16,819 bases of DNA from Caryophanales bacterium (lineage in GTDB: Bacteria > Bacillota_I > Bacilli_A > RFN20 > CAG-826). This document shows, one piece after another, positions 6,706 to 13,715 of the stretch. The notes below the pieces were generated by a model. It saw only the letters and a list, made by a program, of their open reading frames with translations, did not search any database and had not been told where the DNA came from. Position 1 is the first letter of the stretch. The number at the start of each line of letters is the position of its first letter. The stretch is taken from assembly GCA_016280685.1 (NCBI GenBank), contig JAEEHE010000044.1, positions 1-16,819 of the forward strand, read 5' to 3'. The translations under genes and the position numbers were made by a program.

Positions 6706-7437
6706 TTATTTAATGATATTCTTCGTTTTGAGTAAGAAGAACACCGTAATTGAAGTCATACCAATCATCGCGATAATCATAATTAATGTAATCGCTCCCG
6801 TTTGATTCCATTCCGTATTTTTAGGAGCGTTGGGCGTTTTGGTAAAAACACTAATAAGTTCTTTCATGGAATCAGATATCTTTGCATTAGCTAAATCAAC
6901 ATAAGAATCGACAATTTCTAAATCTTCATTAGAAAGCGACTTATAAAGGGAATAGACTTCCGAAAAAGTTGTTTGAGTGATATCACAAATATTGGAATTC
7001 TCATTTGGACGAATATTTTCATTCCAATAGTTAATAAAGCCTTCATCACAAGAATAATAGGAAATTCCGTTTTGAAACTCACTAGTGAGTTCCAATGCCT
7101 GAAATTCTGATTCACTTCCAGTGTATTTCAATCTAAAGATTGAAGGTGCATTTTCAAACGCTAAATCGTCAATAAATTTTACAGCATTAGTTAAAACTAA
7201 TGAGGAAAAATTAGTATTCAAAAATGCATCATTGGAAACTTCATCAATAAGCTGGTCTTCATATCGATATAAGCGGAATTCAGATTCGGAAAAATCTTTT
7301 ATACCAGTTAATGTATAGTTTCCTCTTTCGTTTAGTTCAACCTCTAAACAAGCCCTAAAATCAAATTGCATTTTTGGGGCAGTTGAAAATAAAGGCAAAA
7401 CAGGAAATAGTAAAGAAAGTAATAAACTCTTTACCAT
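6706..7437 (-). CDS. Membrane-anchored protein with degenerate BspA-type leucine-rich repeat, unknown function
   Basis: The function is not recognised. The 243-residue product has a hydrophobic N-terminal segment (1-20) that looks like a signal peptide without a lipobox, an extracytoplasmic body, and one membrane span at about 214-237 followed by a Lys-containing tail. That predicts an external protein held by its C-terminus. Residues about 64-118 read like one and a half turns of a BspA/LRR_5 repeat: NDAFLNTNFSSLVLTNAV, then IDDLAFENAPSIFRLKYTG, SESEFQAL. The following part (YWNENIRP, then an acidic helical region to about 200) has three cysteines in the ectodomain (30, 130, 151). GGAGG sits 9 bases before the ATG, and the start overlaps the previous gene's stop by 7 bases, so the two are translationally coupled. 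A role in adhesion or envelope structure is only a guess. Confidence 0.7.
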   Translation of the reverse strand: MVKSLLLSLLFPVLPLFSTAPKMQFDFRACLEVELNERGNYTLTGIKDFSESEFRLYRYEDQLIDEVSNDAFLNTNFSSLVLTNAVKFIDDLAFENAPSIFRLKYTGSESEFQALELTSEFQNGISYYSCDEGFINYWNENIRPNENSNICDITQTTFSEVYSLYKSLSNEDLEIVDSYVDLANAKISDSMKELISVFTKTPNAPKNTEWNQTGAITLIMIIAMIGMTSITVFFLLKTKNIIK

Positions 7438-7634
7438 TGGTTAAATCCTCCGTTAGCCAAGATGACAACTACACAGACGATAATCAAAGTGATGAGAACA
7501 CCGAAAACAATAATGAAACCTTTCCAAGGAAAATAGTATTTGCTACCAGATTCTTCAATTGGTTCGGATTCTAAATAGTCTTCTTTGACTTCTTCAGCGA
7601 CTTCAGTTTTTTTCTCTTCTTCCATATCAATCAT
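7431..7634 (-). CDS. Small single-span membrane protein, unknown function
   Basis: A 67-residue protein with a strongly acidic, Glu-rich N-terminal half (MIDMEEEKKTEVAEEV and onwards), an aromatic KYYFPWKG boundary, one long hydrophobic span (about 40-60) and a short GGFNQW tail. A GAGGTG site lies 8 bases before the ATG; a second in-frame ATG three codons later is possible. Its ATG overlaps the folT stop by one base, and its stop overlaps the start of the leucine-rich-repeat gene by 7 bases. That tight linkage suggests a functional pair with its downstream neighbour. There is no recognisable family, and the acidic region is predicted cytoplasmic only from the positive-inside rule, which is ambiguous here. 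Confidence 0.7.
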   Translation of the reverse strand: MIDMEEEKKTEVAEEVKEDYLESEPIEESGSKYYFPWKGFIIVFGVLITLIIVCVVVILANGGFNQW

Positions 7635-8428
7635 TATAATTGCACCTCATCTCTTTTGTAAAAACGATTGGTGATTCTAAATAATAGAATCAATAACCAA
7701 CAGTTAAGGGGAACGTTAATAAATAAAACGATAATCTGACAAATAAGAATCATCGGATAGGTTTGAAAGCCAAACGCTAAAGCTTTCATCAATGTGCCAA
7801 AAATAACCATAATCGAAATTTCAATGATAAAGCAGGAGATAAAAATAGATGCAGGAGAAATAATCAAATTCTCTTTTTTATATTTCTTGTTTATCAAAAT
7901 CATCGAGACATAAAGACCCGATAATAAAACGAGCATTAAAGAAGGAATAAGTATTTTTTGCCACAGTTCTAAGGCGTAACTGCTACCATATAACTGTAGG
8001 TTATCATTCAAAAATAGATACGTGGTTACTCCTGCCAACAATCCAGCAAAGATAACTCCGGTGATAATATAGAGTAAAGTGTCCTTTTTAAAGCGTTTAA
8101 ATAAATAGAACACAAATCCAGAAACTAATCCTAAAAGTGTGTAAATTGCAGTAATTTGCGGGAAAAAACTAAATGATTTGGGATCAAATAAGAAATATCC
8201 AACAACGTCGGAAGCCGCTCCAATAAGCATTCCATAGATAGGGCCGAGGAATATTGAACTAAAGATAATAATGGCAGGGCCACCTAAAGAAATTCTCAAG
8301 AAAGGCACTATAGGAATGTAGTTTATAGCAATCACCTTTTGCAAGATGACGACAATAGCGATAAATAAACCTGATAAACAGATTTTTTGTACCGGTGTAA
8401 ATGTTGTTTTAAATAGTCCTTTGAACAT
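7634..8428 (-). CDS. folT: Folate-specific ECF transporter S component (FolT-like), extended
   Basis: FolT is the substrate-binding membrane subunit that captures folate and docks on the shared EcfA-EcfA'-EcfT energising module, encoded elsewhere. The N-terminal half carries the usual pattern: VPFLRISLGGPAIIIFSSIFLGPIYGMLIGAASDVVGYFLF (split here as motifs RISLGG, LGPIYG, GAASDVVG), with the Arg after the first span and the Gly/Asp-rich loop typical of FolT. It sits directly after folC, a known folT-folC linkage in Firmicutes, which is the main reason for choosing folate over another vitamin. At 264 residues it is longer than the usual about 170-200, the extra being about two further membrane spans near the C-terminus. 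Start and stop overlap their neighbours by one base each. Confidence 0.8.
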   Translation of the reverse strand: MFKGLFKTTFTPVQKICLSGLFIAIVVILQKVIAINYIPIVPFLRISLGGPAIIIFSSIFLGPIYGMLIGAASDVVGYFLFDPKSFSFFPQITAIYTLLGLVSGFVFYLFKRFKKDTLLYIITGVIFAGLLAGVTTYLFLNDNLQLYGSSYALELWQKILIPSLMLVLLSGLYVSMILINKKYKKENLIISPASIFISCFIIEISIMVIFGTLMKALAFGFQTYPMILICQIIVLFINVPLNCWLLILLFRITNRFYKRDEVQL

Positions 8429-9654
8429 TAAAAATTGCCTTCTTTGAATTTGTCTTTCATATATCCTGCAAACGCTAAAGAACCTGTCACTAAAATAGCA
8501 TCATCAGGAAATTGTTCCATTTTATTTTTCAATAAAGCTAAAGCATCAGCCTCAAAATGATAATCATCTCTAAATAAGAAATATTCATCTTCAGTTCTGG
8601 CGCGAGGATTATCAAAGGTTGTCATTGTTAAATCATCGGTGATGCTTCCGATTGTCGCTAGCATATTAGCGATATTTTTATCTCTAAAACAAGCGAATAT
8701 AACATGAATAGGTTTTTCACGAGTAATTTGGAAGAGGGACTTATCGCATAAAGCGTTAATACCTTCAGGGTTATGGGAACCATCAATAATCACTAATGGA
8801 TGTTTAGAAACTATATCTAAACGGCAAGGCATTTTCACTTTAGCAATTCCTTCTTTGACTTTGTCAACATCGATCGGGAATTGACCTTTTAAGATAGATA
8901 TCGCTTCTAAAGACATACAACAATCTTCCATACTATATTTAGCGACAGATTGAATATTAATTCTCCCAAATTCTCCATATTCAAATGAATAGCCATCATC
9001 AGAATATTCATCTTTTACATAGTAAGACATATAGCAAAGCTTGGAATTATAGTCTTTTGCGGTATGAGCGATTACATTTAAAGCATCTTCTGGTAATTTA
9101 TCACCAATTAAAACTGGAACTTCTTCTTTAATAATTCCTGCTTTTTGAATAGCGATTTCACTGATGGAATAGCCTAAGGCATCAGTGTGTTCCAAAGAAA
9201 TGGAAGTAATAATTGATAAAACTGGAGTAAAGATGTTAGTTGCATCTATTTCTCCACCCATCCCGCATTCAATAACAGCGATATCACATTTGTCTTGATC
9301 AAAATATGTTAAAGCCACGAATGTTTGAATCTCAAAAGCAGATAAATCATATTTTGTGATTTCTTTCTTATATTTATTAAATATGCTCAAGAAAGCTTCA
9401 TCAGATATTTGCTCACCATTAATGGTAATCATTTCATTAGGTTTAATTAAAAAGGGAGATTGGAATAAACCAACTTTATAGTTGTTGGCAGCATAAGCAT
9501 AAGCAATATATGTAGCAGTACTACCTTTTCCATTTGTACCTGCAATATGAATGGAAGGGGTCTTATAAGAAAAATGAATGGCTTTTAAAAAATTATCAAA
9601 ATTAGCGCGTTGATAACCACCTATTCTAAATCCGTCAAAGAATGATTTTTCCAT
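8428..9654 (-). CDS. folC: Folylpolyglutamate synthase / dihydrofolate synthase
   Basis: FolC adds glutamates to folates using ATP, trapping them in the cell; some homologues also make dihydrofolate from dihydropteroate. The 408 residues show the Mur-ligase-like fold: P-loop GTNGKGST at 39-46, the folate-loop FQSPF at 64-68, IECGMGGEIDATN at 128-140, SLEHTDALG near 153-161 with the candidate carbamylated lysine K171 in IQKAGIIK, and the C-terminal DGSHNPEG at 291-298. The usual PGR before the linker reads PCR (276-278). With no other folate genes beside it and folT next door, salvage of imported folate is the likely role. AAGGAGG precedes the ATG, which overlaps the smpB stop (TAATG). Confidence 0.95.
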   Translation of the reverse strand: MEKSFFDGFRIGGYQRANFDNFLKAIHFSYKTPSIHIAGTNGKGSTATYIAYAYAANNYKVGLFQSPFLIKPNEMITINGEQISDEAFLSIFNKYKKEITKYDLSAFEIQTFVALTYFDQDKCDIAVIECGMGGEIDATNIFTPVLSIITSISLEHTDALGYSISEIAIQKAGIIKEEVPVLIGDKLPEDALNVIAHTAKDYNSKLCYMSYYVKDEYSDDGYSFEYGEFGRINIQSVAKYSMEDCCMSLEAISILKGQFPIDVDKVKEGIAKVKMPCRLDIVSKHPLVIIDGSHNPEGINALCDKSLFQITREKPIHVIFACFRDKNIANMLATIGSITDDLTMTTFDNPRARTEDEYFLFRDDYHFEADALALLKNKMEQFPDDAILVTGSLAFAGYMKDKFKEGNF

Positions 9655-10112
9655 TAAAAGTCGCCTCCTTTTTTCAAATTACGTTCAATATCACGTTGTT
9701 TTATAGTTTCTCTCTTGTCATATAATTTCTTGCCTTTGCCAAGAGCAATCTCTACTTTGCATTTCCCTTTAGAGAAATAAACTCTTGTGGGGATGATGGA
9801 ATATCCACCTCTTTTTACTGCTTCTTCAAACCATTTAATTTGTTTCTTATGAAGAAGAAGTTTTCTTGTTCTTAGTGGATCTTGATTAAAGAGAGTTCCT
9901 TTTTCATATGGATTGATATGCATATTAATTATTTCCGCTTCGCCATTTCGGATAATGACATAAGAATCACCGATAGAACAAGAATGAAGTCTTAACGACT
10001 TGATCTCGGTTCCTTTTAAAGCGATACCACATTCTGTGAAGTCGGACAAAAAATAATTGAAATGCGCTTTCTTATTCGTAGAAATAATTTTGATACCAGT
10101 ATTCTTATCCAT
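9654..10112 (-). CDS. smpB: SsrA-binding protein SmpB
   Basis: SmpB binds the tRNA-like end of tmRNA and brings it to stalled ribosomes for trans-translation. The product has the core signatures ISTNKKAHFNYF, GTEIKSLR, INMHINPYEKG and DPLRTRKLLLHKKQI, plus the basic C-terminal tail (GKGKKLYDKRETIKQRD) that becomes helical in the decoding centre. An ATG at 10124 would add four residues, but there AAGG abuts the codon; the ATG at 10112 has AAGGA about 11 bases away and gives MDKNTGIK, so I prefer it (152 residues). The start overlaps the end of the large membrane-protein gene by 8 bases. tmRNA itself is not in the window. Confidence 0.95.
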   Translation of the reverse strand: MDKNTGIKIISTNKKAHFNYFLSDFTECGIALKGTEIKSLRLHSCSIGDSYVIIRNGEAEIINMHINPYEKGTLFNQDPLRTRKLLLHKKQIKWFEEAVKRGGYSIIPTRVYFSKGKCKVEIALGKGKKLYDKRETIKQRDIERNLKKGGDF

Positions 10113-12195
10113 AATATTTTTCATCCTTAATTGTTAATTGTTTAAATGAGAAGAGTCTTTGTTCATTCCATTCATTCAAGAATTCTCTTCCACCTTTCGT
10201 AGGCATGAAGTAGAACATCACAAAATAACCGATAAAGCTTTGAATGAGACAAACAATATATAAATATATATTCATTTCTGTAATCGATTGAATGATTACA
10301 AATGATAATATTCCTGTTAATAAACCACCAGCGATTGCGAATAAAGAATACGAGAAAGATCCATTAACAAAGATTAATCTCCACTGTCTAAATCCACCTT
10401 TCTTTATTAAAGAATAAACGAGTGAATCTAATAGCAACAAAGTAAATAGAACAACAGGGGTTAAGAAAATCGCTAAATCTTTTGTCGCATCATTATTCTT
10501 GAATGCCATATAGCTGATATAAGTCGCTAAAGCGATTAAAGCAAAGTTTAACAATGTATGGGCTATAAAAACTATTGGTTCATTATATTTGTAATAAAAA
10601 CTAATCAAATAAGGGACAAAGATTAATAATATTGAGAATCCGACAAACAAATTGATTAACAAATATTTTAGCCATTCTTGTGAATAAGAATACTGACAGA
10701 CAAATGTCGTAGCGATACCCACAATGATTGACATGATAATAAAGGAAACTACTTGACCGAGTTTAACAGTATCCATTTTCTTCTTTTCCAAAGGGATCTC
10801 TTTAAGTTCTTGGACTTTTTCAAAGTGGAGACAGAATTTACATTCAGAAATAATAGGCATGATAAAGATAAATGTCGCATAAATCTCTTTAACGCCTCTA
10901 TTAAATAAAGCGCTGCTTTCGCACATGTTATATACGCCAAAGCATAACGCTACAAAGAAATAAACAAAGACGAAATGAAATCTCTTCTCTAAAAGAAGTC
11001 TAATACAAGCATATCCGAAATAGACTAATAAGATAGCATGGATAATTAATCCAATAACGCCGTATTCAAACAATACTTGAATCAAACCATTATGTGTTGT
11101 TCTGACACCACTTGTCACCGCATTATTCATCGCGCCTGTGATGGCAAGAATAGATTTTTCGCTAATCATAAATCCACGACCAAACCAGGTATGAATATCG
11201 CTATCAAAGAAATATGGTGATAGAGATTTCCACAATTCAATGCGACCAGTTAAAGTAGAGAAATCCTTCTTCTTTAATAAGTCGCCAACATAGTTATTCA
11301 ATCCGTTAAAACCATCCCATTCTTTAGCGCAGCCAATATACATAACGATGATTAAAGCGATGATTGTAAATAACGCAAAAGTTGCAAAACCCGACTTAAT
11401 CCAACGTTTTTTAAAGGCAAAACGAATTATTTCTTCGAATAGATAGATGATAATTGCAAAAGCAGAAATGATTGTCGGAAGCATAGAAGCACTCGCTAAA
11501 GTAGCCACGAAGAAGATGACCATTAAAAGATATAGATATAGGCGAGGCTTATAGTAATTAGCGATGATACAAGATAAGAAACCCACAAACAAAATACCGC
11601 CATAATAATTTTTATTGCCATAGAAAGAGGCAATCGAAATACTGGCGATGACACTAGGATCTTCACTTGTAAAAATACTCTTATATTCTTGCCATTCGCT
11701 AATAAGTGAGAAAACTAATGAGAATGCTGCAACTGCGATAGCAACATAAGATAGCCAATAGAATCGACGTGAACGAGGATTGTTGACATTAACCATAAAA
11801 ACCATGGCATACATAAAGGCGAGGAAAATGACTAATATCACAGTTGCTCTGATACGTTCATAAATAGTAAATGTAACTTCGATAGAACCTTCACCATTAG
11901 CAAATGGATAAGTTTGACCTTTGTTTAACCAAATACCAAGAATGAAAGCTATCCCAATAATTGAGATAGCAGGTAATAAAACCCAATCCGCTTTAATTTT
12001 ATTCTCTTTGTGATTAGCAAAATAAAACATTACTAAAGCACCTACTGTTGCTAAAGAGAGAATAATTAATGTCGGTATATCAAAGCCGATAGTTAAGTCG
12101 CTTTGTAAATGAGTGGAGTTCTCAGTTAAAAAGCAAACAAGAACAAGGGCTACAAAGAACCAAATATTAGTGAATGTAAATTTTAATTTACCCAT
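10105..12195 (-). CDS. O-antigen-ligase/polymerase-like (Wzy_C) multispan membrane protein with extra C-terminal membrane domain
   Basis: This family (PF04932-like) includes O-antigen ligases, polysaccharide polymerases and related enzymes that transfer glycans from lipid carriers. In the 696-residue product the diagnostic pieces are SFYGNKNYYGG near 189-200, TGRIELWK at 316-323, and THNGLIQVLFEYGVIGL at 367-383, where Arg 318 and His 368 would be the candidate catalytic residues. At least ten spans precede about residue 450. A further 230-residue part, with about six spans and no family I can name, follows a charged linker (about 455-480). Position at the head of a folate/SmpB operon gives no clue to its glycan. 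The ATG has no visible Shine-Dalgarno; the -10 box ends 10 bases upstream, which suggests a leaderless mRNA. Confidence is good for family, low for substrate. Confidence 0.75.
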   Translation of the reverse strand: MGKLKFTFTNIWFFVALVLVCFLTENSTHLQSDLTIGFDIPTLIILSLATVGALVMFYFANHKENKIKADWVLLPAISIIGIAFILGIWLNKGQTYPFANGEGSIEVTFTIYERIRATVILVIFLAFMYAMVFMVNVNNPRSRRFYWLSYVAIAVAAFSLVFSLISEWQEYKSIFTSEDPSVIASISIASFYGNKNYYGGILFVGFLSCIIANYYKPRLYLYLLMVIFFVATLASASMLPTIISAFAIIIYLFEEIIRFAFKKRWIKSGFATFALFTIIALIIVMYIGCAKEWDGFNGLNNYVGDLLKKKDFSTLTGRIELWKSLSPYFFDSDIHTWFGRGFMISEKSILAITGAMNNAVTSGVRTTHNGLIQVLFEYGVIGLIIHAILLVYFGYACIRLLLEKRFHFVFVYFFVALCFGVYNMCESSALFNRGVKEIYATFIFIMPIISECKFCLHFEKVQELKEIPLEKKKMDTVKLGQVVSFIIMSIIVGIATTFVCQYSYSQEWLKYLLINLFVGFSILLIFVPYLISFYYKYNEPIVFIAHTLLNFALIALATYISYMAFKNNDATKDLAIFLTPVVLFTLLLLDSLVYSLIKKGGFRQWRLIFVNGSFSYSLFAIAGGLLTGILSFVIIQSITEMNIYLYIVCLIQSFIGYFVMFYFMPTKGGREFLNEWNEQRLFSFKQLTIKDEKYYG

Positions 12196-12205
12196 TTGAT
12201 TTATA

Positions 12206-12234
12206 ATTATAAAAGTCTAGAAAATAATAAACAA
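12206..12234 (-). promoter_or_regulatory. Candidate promoter of the O-antigen-ligase-like/smpB/folC operon
   Basis: TTGTTT (12234-12229) lies 17 bases from a perfect TATAAT (12211-12206). Only 10 bases separate the -10 box from the ATG at 12195, and no purine-rich Shine-Dalgarno stretch lies between them. Confidence 0.55.
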
Positions 12235-12260
12235 GCAAGAACAATGTTCTTAACTTGTTT
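12229..12260. promoter_or_regulatory. Nested dyad in the divergent promoter region (operator candidate)
   Basis: AAACAAG (12229-12235) mirrors CTTGTTT (12254-12260), and inside it AAGAAC (12237-12242) mirrors GTTCTT (12246-12251) with a 3-base centre. It covers the -35 hexamer of the minus-strand promoter and lies upstream of the sirtuin promoter. No gene ends here, so it is more like a repressor site than a terminator. It resembles a B. subtilis LexA box (GAAC-N4-GTTC), but with N3 spacing. Confidence 0.45.
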
Positions 12261-12323
12261 TCAAAAAATCACAATAATTTTAAAGATTTTATCTTTATGA
12301 TGGAATTTTTACATTATTGAAGC

Positions 12324-12329
12324 CATAAT
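12324..12329 (+). promoter_or_regulatory. Candidate -10 box of the sirtuin-HAD operon
   Basis: CATAAT (5 of 6 to consensus) ends 7 bases before the ATG at 12337. The region 17 bases upstream (TGGAAT, 12301-12306) is a weak -35. There is no Shine-Dalgarno in front of the ATG, and an in-frame stop at 12298 rules out a longer reading from a normal start codon. Confidence 0.35.
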
Positions 12330-12336
12330 AATTTAT

Positions 12337-13062
12337 ATGGACAAATACGAAACTTTAAAAACAATCATTAAAAATTCTCAATCAATCGTCGTCTTTACTG
12401 GTGCGGGTATATCAGTCCCGAGCGGGATACCAGACTTCCGTAGTGCTGATGGTATTTATAATCAAAAATACAAGACACAATACCGCCCTGAAGAAATCAT
12501 TTCTCACTCTTTCTATATGGAACATCCAGATATGTTCTATGAGTTCTACAAAGAGAAAATGTGCTACCCGAACGCTAAACCAAATGCCGCACACAAATAT
12601 TTTGCGGATTTAAAGAAGAAAGGTAAAAACGTCACTGTCGTCACACAAAATATCGATAATCTTCATCAAGAAGCTGGTTCAACTAGAGTATATGAACTGC
12701 ATGGTTCAGTACATAGAAATTATTGTGAAAGATGCAATCGATTATTCGGCCTCAAATATATGCTAGATCATCCCGGTGTCCCTCATTGTGATAAATGCGG
12801 TGGGCAAATTAAACCAGATGTAGTCCTATATGAAGAATCTCTCGATGAAGACACAATCCAAAGAGCGATATCCGCAATTATGACTTGCGATACTTTAATC
12901 GTGGTCGGAACATCTTTAACTGTTTATCCCGCTGCCGGGTTCATCAGATATTTTCGTGGGAGCAACTTGGTAGTCATTAATAAGCAACCGACAAGCTATG
13001 ACAATATGTGTGACTTGGTCTTTAATGAAGATGTTATAAAAGTCGTTGAGAAAATCAAATGA
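12337..13062 (+). CDS. NAD-dependent protein deacylase (sirtuin, Sir2 family)
   Basis: Sirtuins remove acetyl or related groups from lysine, consuming NAD+ and releasing nicotinamide and O-acyl-ADP-ribose. The 241-residue product is a compact bacterial form close in layout to the Thermotoga enzyme. It has the NAD motif GAGIS at 22-26 with SGIPDFRS following, TQNID at 103-107, the catalytic His 122 in ELHG, four zinc cysteines (130, 133, 151, 154), GTS at 191-193 and the ribose/adenine contact VINKQPT near 213-219. The Tyr/Arg pair typical of SIRT5-like desuccinylases is not evident, so deacetylation is more likely. It lacks a Shine-Dalgarno sequence. The stop overlaps the next gene by 4 bases (ATGA). 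Confidence 0.93.
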   Translation: MDKYETLKTIIKNSQSIVVFTGAGISVPSGIPDFRSADGIYNQKYKTQYRPEEIISHSFYMEHPDMFYEFYKEKMCYPNAKPNAAHKYFADLKKKGKNVTVVTQNIDNLHQEAGSTRVYELHGSVHRNYCERCNRLFGLKYMLDHPGVPHCDKCGGQIKPDVVLYEESLDEDTIQRAISAIMTCDTLIVVGTSLTVYPAAGFIRYFRGSNLVVINKQPTSYDNMCDLVFNEDVIKVVEKIK

Positions 13063-13715
13063 AAAAAGTAATAATTTTTGACTTAGATGGAACGCTATTA
13101 GACACCTTAGTGGATTTAAAAAATGCGGTTAATTATGCCCTGTCATTTTTCGACTATCCAAAACGCACCTTAAACCAGGTCAGAAGAGACATCGGAAACG
13201 GGGTCGCTAAACTGATGGAAAGGTCAATACCTAACGGACTTTTGAACGAAAATTACGCAAAATGCTTAGATTTATTTAAAGAATATTATTCAAAAAATTA
13301 TATGTGCAATACCCATGCGTATAACGGCATGTACGACACTATTGTGCAATTAAAAGAGGTAGGTTATATTGTCAGTGTCGCCACAAACAAAATTATCGAA
13401 ATTGCTAAAGCTCTTATTGATAGAGAATTTCCTGGTCAATTTGAGATGATTCAAGGCGATGCGGAAGGTATCAAAAAGAAACCTAATAGCAACATGATTG
13501 ATAACATTATGGATTACTATCAAGTTTCTAAAGATGAAATCGTTTATATCGGTGACACAAATGTCGATGAAGAAACCGCTTTAAATGCGGGTGTCGACTA
13601 TGCCTTAGTAACTTATGGTTATCGTACATTAGAAGAAATAAAAAATTCATGCCAATGCACGAATCTCTTATCTTCACCATCAGAAATATACGACTATATT
13701 GTTAATTTATCCTAA
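13059..13715 (+). CDS. HAD-superfamily phosphatase (phosphoglycolate phosphatase-like)
   Basis: A HAD subfamily IA hydrolase of the Gph/PpaX type, which removes phosphate from small metabolites. The 218 residues show motif I DLDGTLLDT (D8 nucleophile, D10), motif II ATNK (T109), motif III KKKP (Lys about 140) and motif IV GDTNVD (D166, D170), with a helical cap from about 17 to 90. Substrate is not readable from sequence; phosphoglycolate or pyrophosphate are the usual annotations. It is read through the ATGA overlap with the sirtuin gene and has a poor Shine-Dalgarno of its own, so translation is probably coupled. Its stop overlaps the stop of the opposing carD gene by 9 bases, and no terminator lies between them. 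Confidence 0.88.
   Translation: MKKVIIFDLDGTLLDTLVDLKNAVNYALSFFDYPKRTLNQVRRDIGNGVAKLMERSIPNGLLNENYAKCLDLFKEYYSKNYMCNTHAYNGMYDTIVQLKEVGYIVSVATNKIIEIAKALIDREFPGQFEMIQGDAEGIKKKPNSNMIDNIMDYYQVSKDEIVYIGDTNVDEETALNAGVDYALVTYGYRTLEEIKNSCQCTNLLSSPSEIYDYIVNLS

Noticed and set aside
12236..12252. A LexA (SOS) box
   Set aside because: The Bacillus box needs GAAC-N4-GTTC; the spacing here is three, and no SOS gene is adjacent.
12337..13075. Alternative code with TGA as tryptophan (Mollicutes type)
   Set aside because: Trp is TGG in the long frames and the 802 visible codons of the lipoprotein contain no TGA. TGA ends the sirtuin gene in an ATGA overlap, as expected for the standard bacterial code.
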